A stretch of 7,621 nucleotides of DNA, from the NCBI GenBank assembly GCA_020061545.1, contig JAGUYA010000068.1, positions 1 to 7,621 on the forward strand, written 5' to 3'. A model generated the notes under the pieces. That model saw only the letters and a list, made by a program, of their open reading frames with translations. It ran no database searches and was not told the DNA's origin. This DNA is from Candidatus Omnitrophota bacterium. GTDB lineage: Bacteria > Omnitrophota > Gorgyraeia > Gygaellales > Profunditerraquicolaceae. A program made the translations under genes and the position numbers. Shown here in pieces: positions 7,233 through 7,621 of this stretch; position 1 is the first letter of the stretch; every line of letters starts with the position of its first letter.

Positions 7233-7621
7233 ATGCAAAATTGTGAGGGACCTAAAGTGCGCTTTACCTGGAATATGCTTTATGACTGTAACTACCGCTG
7301 TTCCTACTGTTTCTTTGAAGGCAAATGGGAGGAATATAGAAAAAGAAATATATACCTCAGTCCAGATGAGTGGATGGAACACTGGAAGAGAATCTATAAT
7401 AAATATGGGCCAATTTATCTTATTGTTACAGGAGGAGAGCCTTTTATCTACCCTAACTTTATTGAAATAATAAAAAGACTTTCAGAAGTCTGTTACCACA
7501 TAAATATTTCCAGTAATTCCTCCGGCGACTTAAGAAGATTTGTAGAAGAAATAGATCCCCAAAAGGTCTCGCTATCCCTTTCTTATCAACCCGAATTTGA
7601 TAAACTGGAGAATTTTTTAGA
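7233..7621 (+). CDS. Radical SAM protein, 3' end missing
   Basis: An open frame begins 2 bases after the previous stop and runs off the right edge, with 129 complete codons visible. It reads FTWNMLYDCNYRCSYCFF, a CX3CX2C iron-sulfur motif (Cys19, 23, 26 counted from ATG 7233), then VTGGEPF (66-71), the GGE motif that contacts the SAM amino group, and ISSNSSG and VSLSLSYQPEF strands expected of the partial TIM barrel. The enzyme is therefore a canonical radical SAM protein; its substrate and any C-terminal SPASM domain lie outside the window. The start is uncertain: ATG 7233 has no clear Shine-Dalgarno sequence, whereas GTG 7257 (eight codons later) has GAGGGA six bases upstream and would give the more usual short N-terminus. 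It is clearly not a copy of the duplicated module in the two preceding genes, since the sequence around the cluster differs. Confidence 0.88.
   Translation, partial: MQNCEGPKVRFTWNMLYDCNYRCSYCFFEGKWEEYRKRNIYLSPDEWMEHWKRIYNKYGPIYLIVTGGEPFIYPNFIEIIKRLSEVCYHINISSNSSGDLRRFVEEIDPQKVSLSLSYQPEFDKLENFL
7245..7250 (+). promoter_or_regulatory. Possible Shine-Dalgarno sequence favouring GTG 7257 as start
   Basis: GAGGGA ends six bases before an in-frame GTG at 7257. It is the best-placed ribosome site near the last gene. The ATG at 7233 lies before it and lacks such a site, although with only 2 bases after the previous stop it could be translated by reinitiation. Confidence 0.4.

Noticed and set aside
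7243..7470. Open frame of 75 codons starting at TTG
   Set aside because: It overlaps in another frame the radical SAM coding region, whose motifs (CNYRCSYC, TGGEPF) are unmistakable.
1..7621. A short peptide gene that could be a RiPP substrate for the radical SAM/SPASM-like proteins
   Set aside because: The intergenic gaps are at most 31 bases and no small + strand frame with a ribosome site and leader/core character was seen. One may lie outside the window.
1..7621. tRNA, rRNA, CRISPR array, transposase, intrinsic terminator
   Set aside because: I saw no cloverleaf, spaced direct repeats, transposase motifs or GC hairpin followed by a T run. The only long repeat is the protein-coding module duplication.

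Overview
The window is one AT-rich, densely packed stretch with every gene on the + strand and gaps of only 2 to 31 bases, so it looks like part of one transcription unit that continues past both edges. TAA, TAG and TGA all act as stops, so the standard bacterial code fits. Low GC, large multi-domain radical SAM proteins, TPR segments and tandem paralogues suggest an uncultured bacterium, perhaps of the Omnitrophota/Elusimicrobiota type. That assignment is an inference from style; there is no marker gene here.

Layout. Bases 1-900 hold the 3' part of an SGNH/GDSL-type hydrolase or esterase gene. Bases 932-2429 hold a second SGNH gene of the same family. It has an N-terminal membrane anchor and a TPR block inserted between the Asn motif and the C-terminal Asp/His motif. 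It is broken by three frame lesions, all at short homopolymers: about 1092-1094, 1498-1501 and 2285-2287. Correcting them restores one 498-residue reading frame. Bases 2438-5212 encode a 924-residue fusion of a B12-binding radical SAM enzyme with a second, complete radical SAM/SPASM-like module. Bases 5233-7230 encode a 665-residue fusion of a class I methyltransferase with a paralogous copy of that same C-terminal module. In this copy the iron-sulfur motif is CX4CX2C instead of CX3CX2C and the GGE-type motif is replaced. Bases 7233-7621 hold the 5' end of a further radical SAM gene with intact CX3CX2C and TGGEP motifs; it runs off the right edge.

How the genes may work together. Four radical SAM domains in three adjacent genes, one linked to a B12-binding domain and one to a methyltransferase, together with extracytoplasmic-type SGNH esterases, suggest a pathway that builds and decorates a surface glycan, lipid or other small product. 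No glycosyltransferase, peptide precursor or transporter is in view, so the substrate cannot be named. The most notable point is the shared 350-365 residue module at the C-terminus of two otherwise unrelated proteins. One copy looks catalytically competent and the other looks degenerate, which would fit an enzyme/pseudoenzyme pair.
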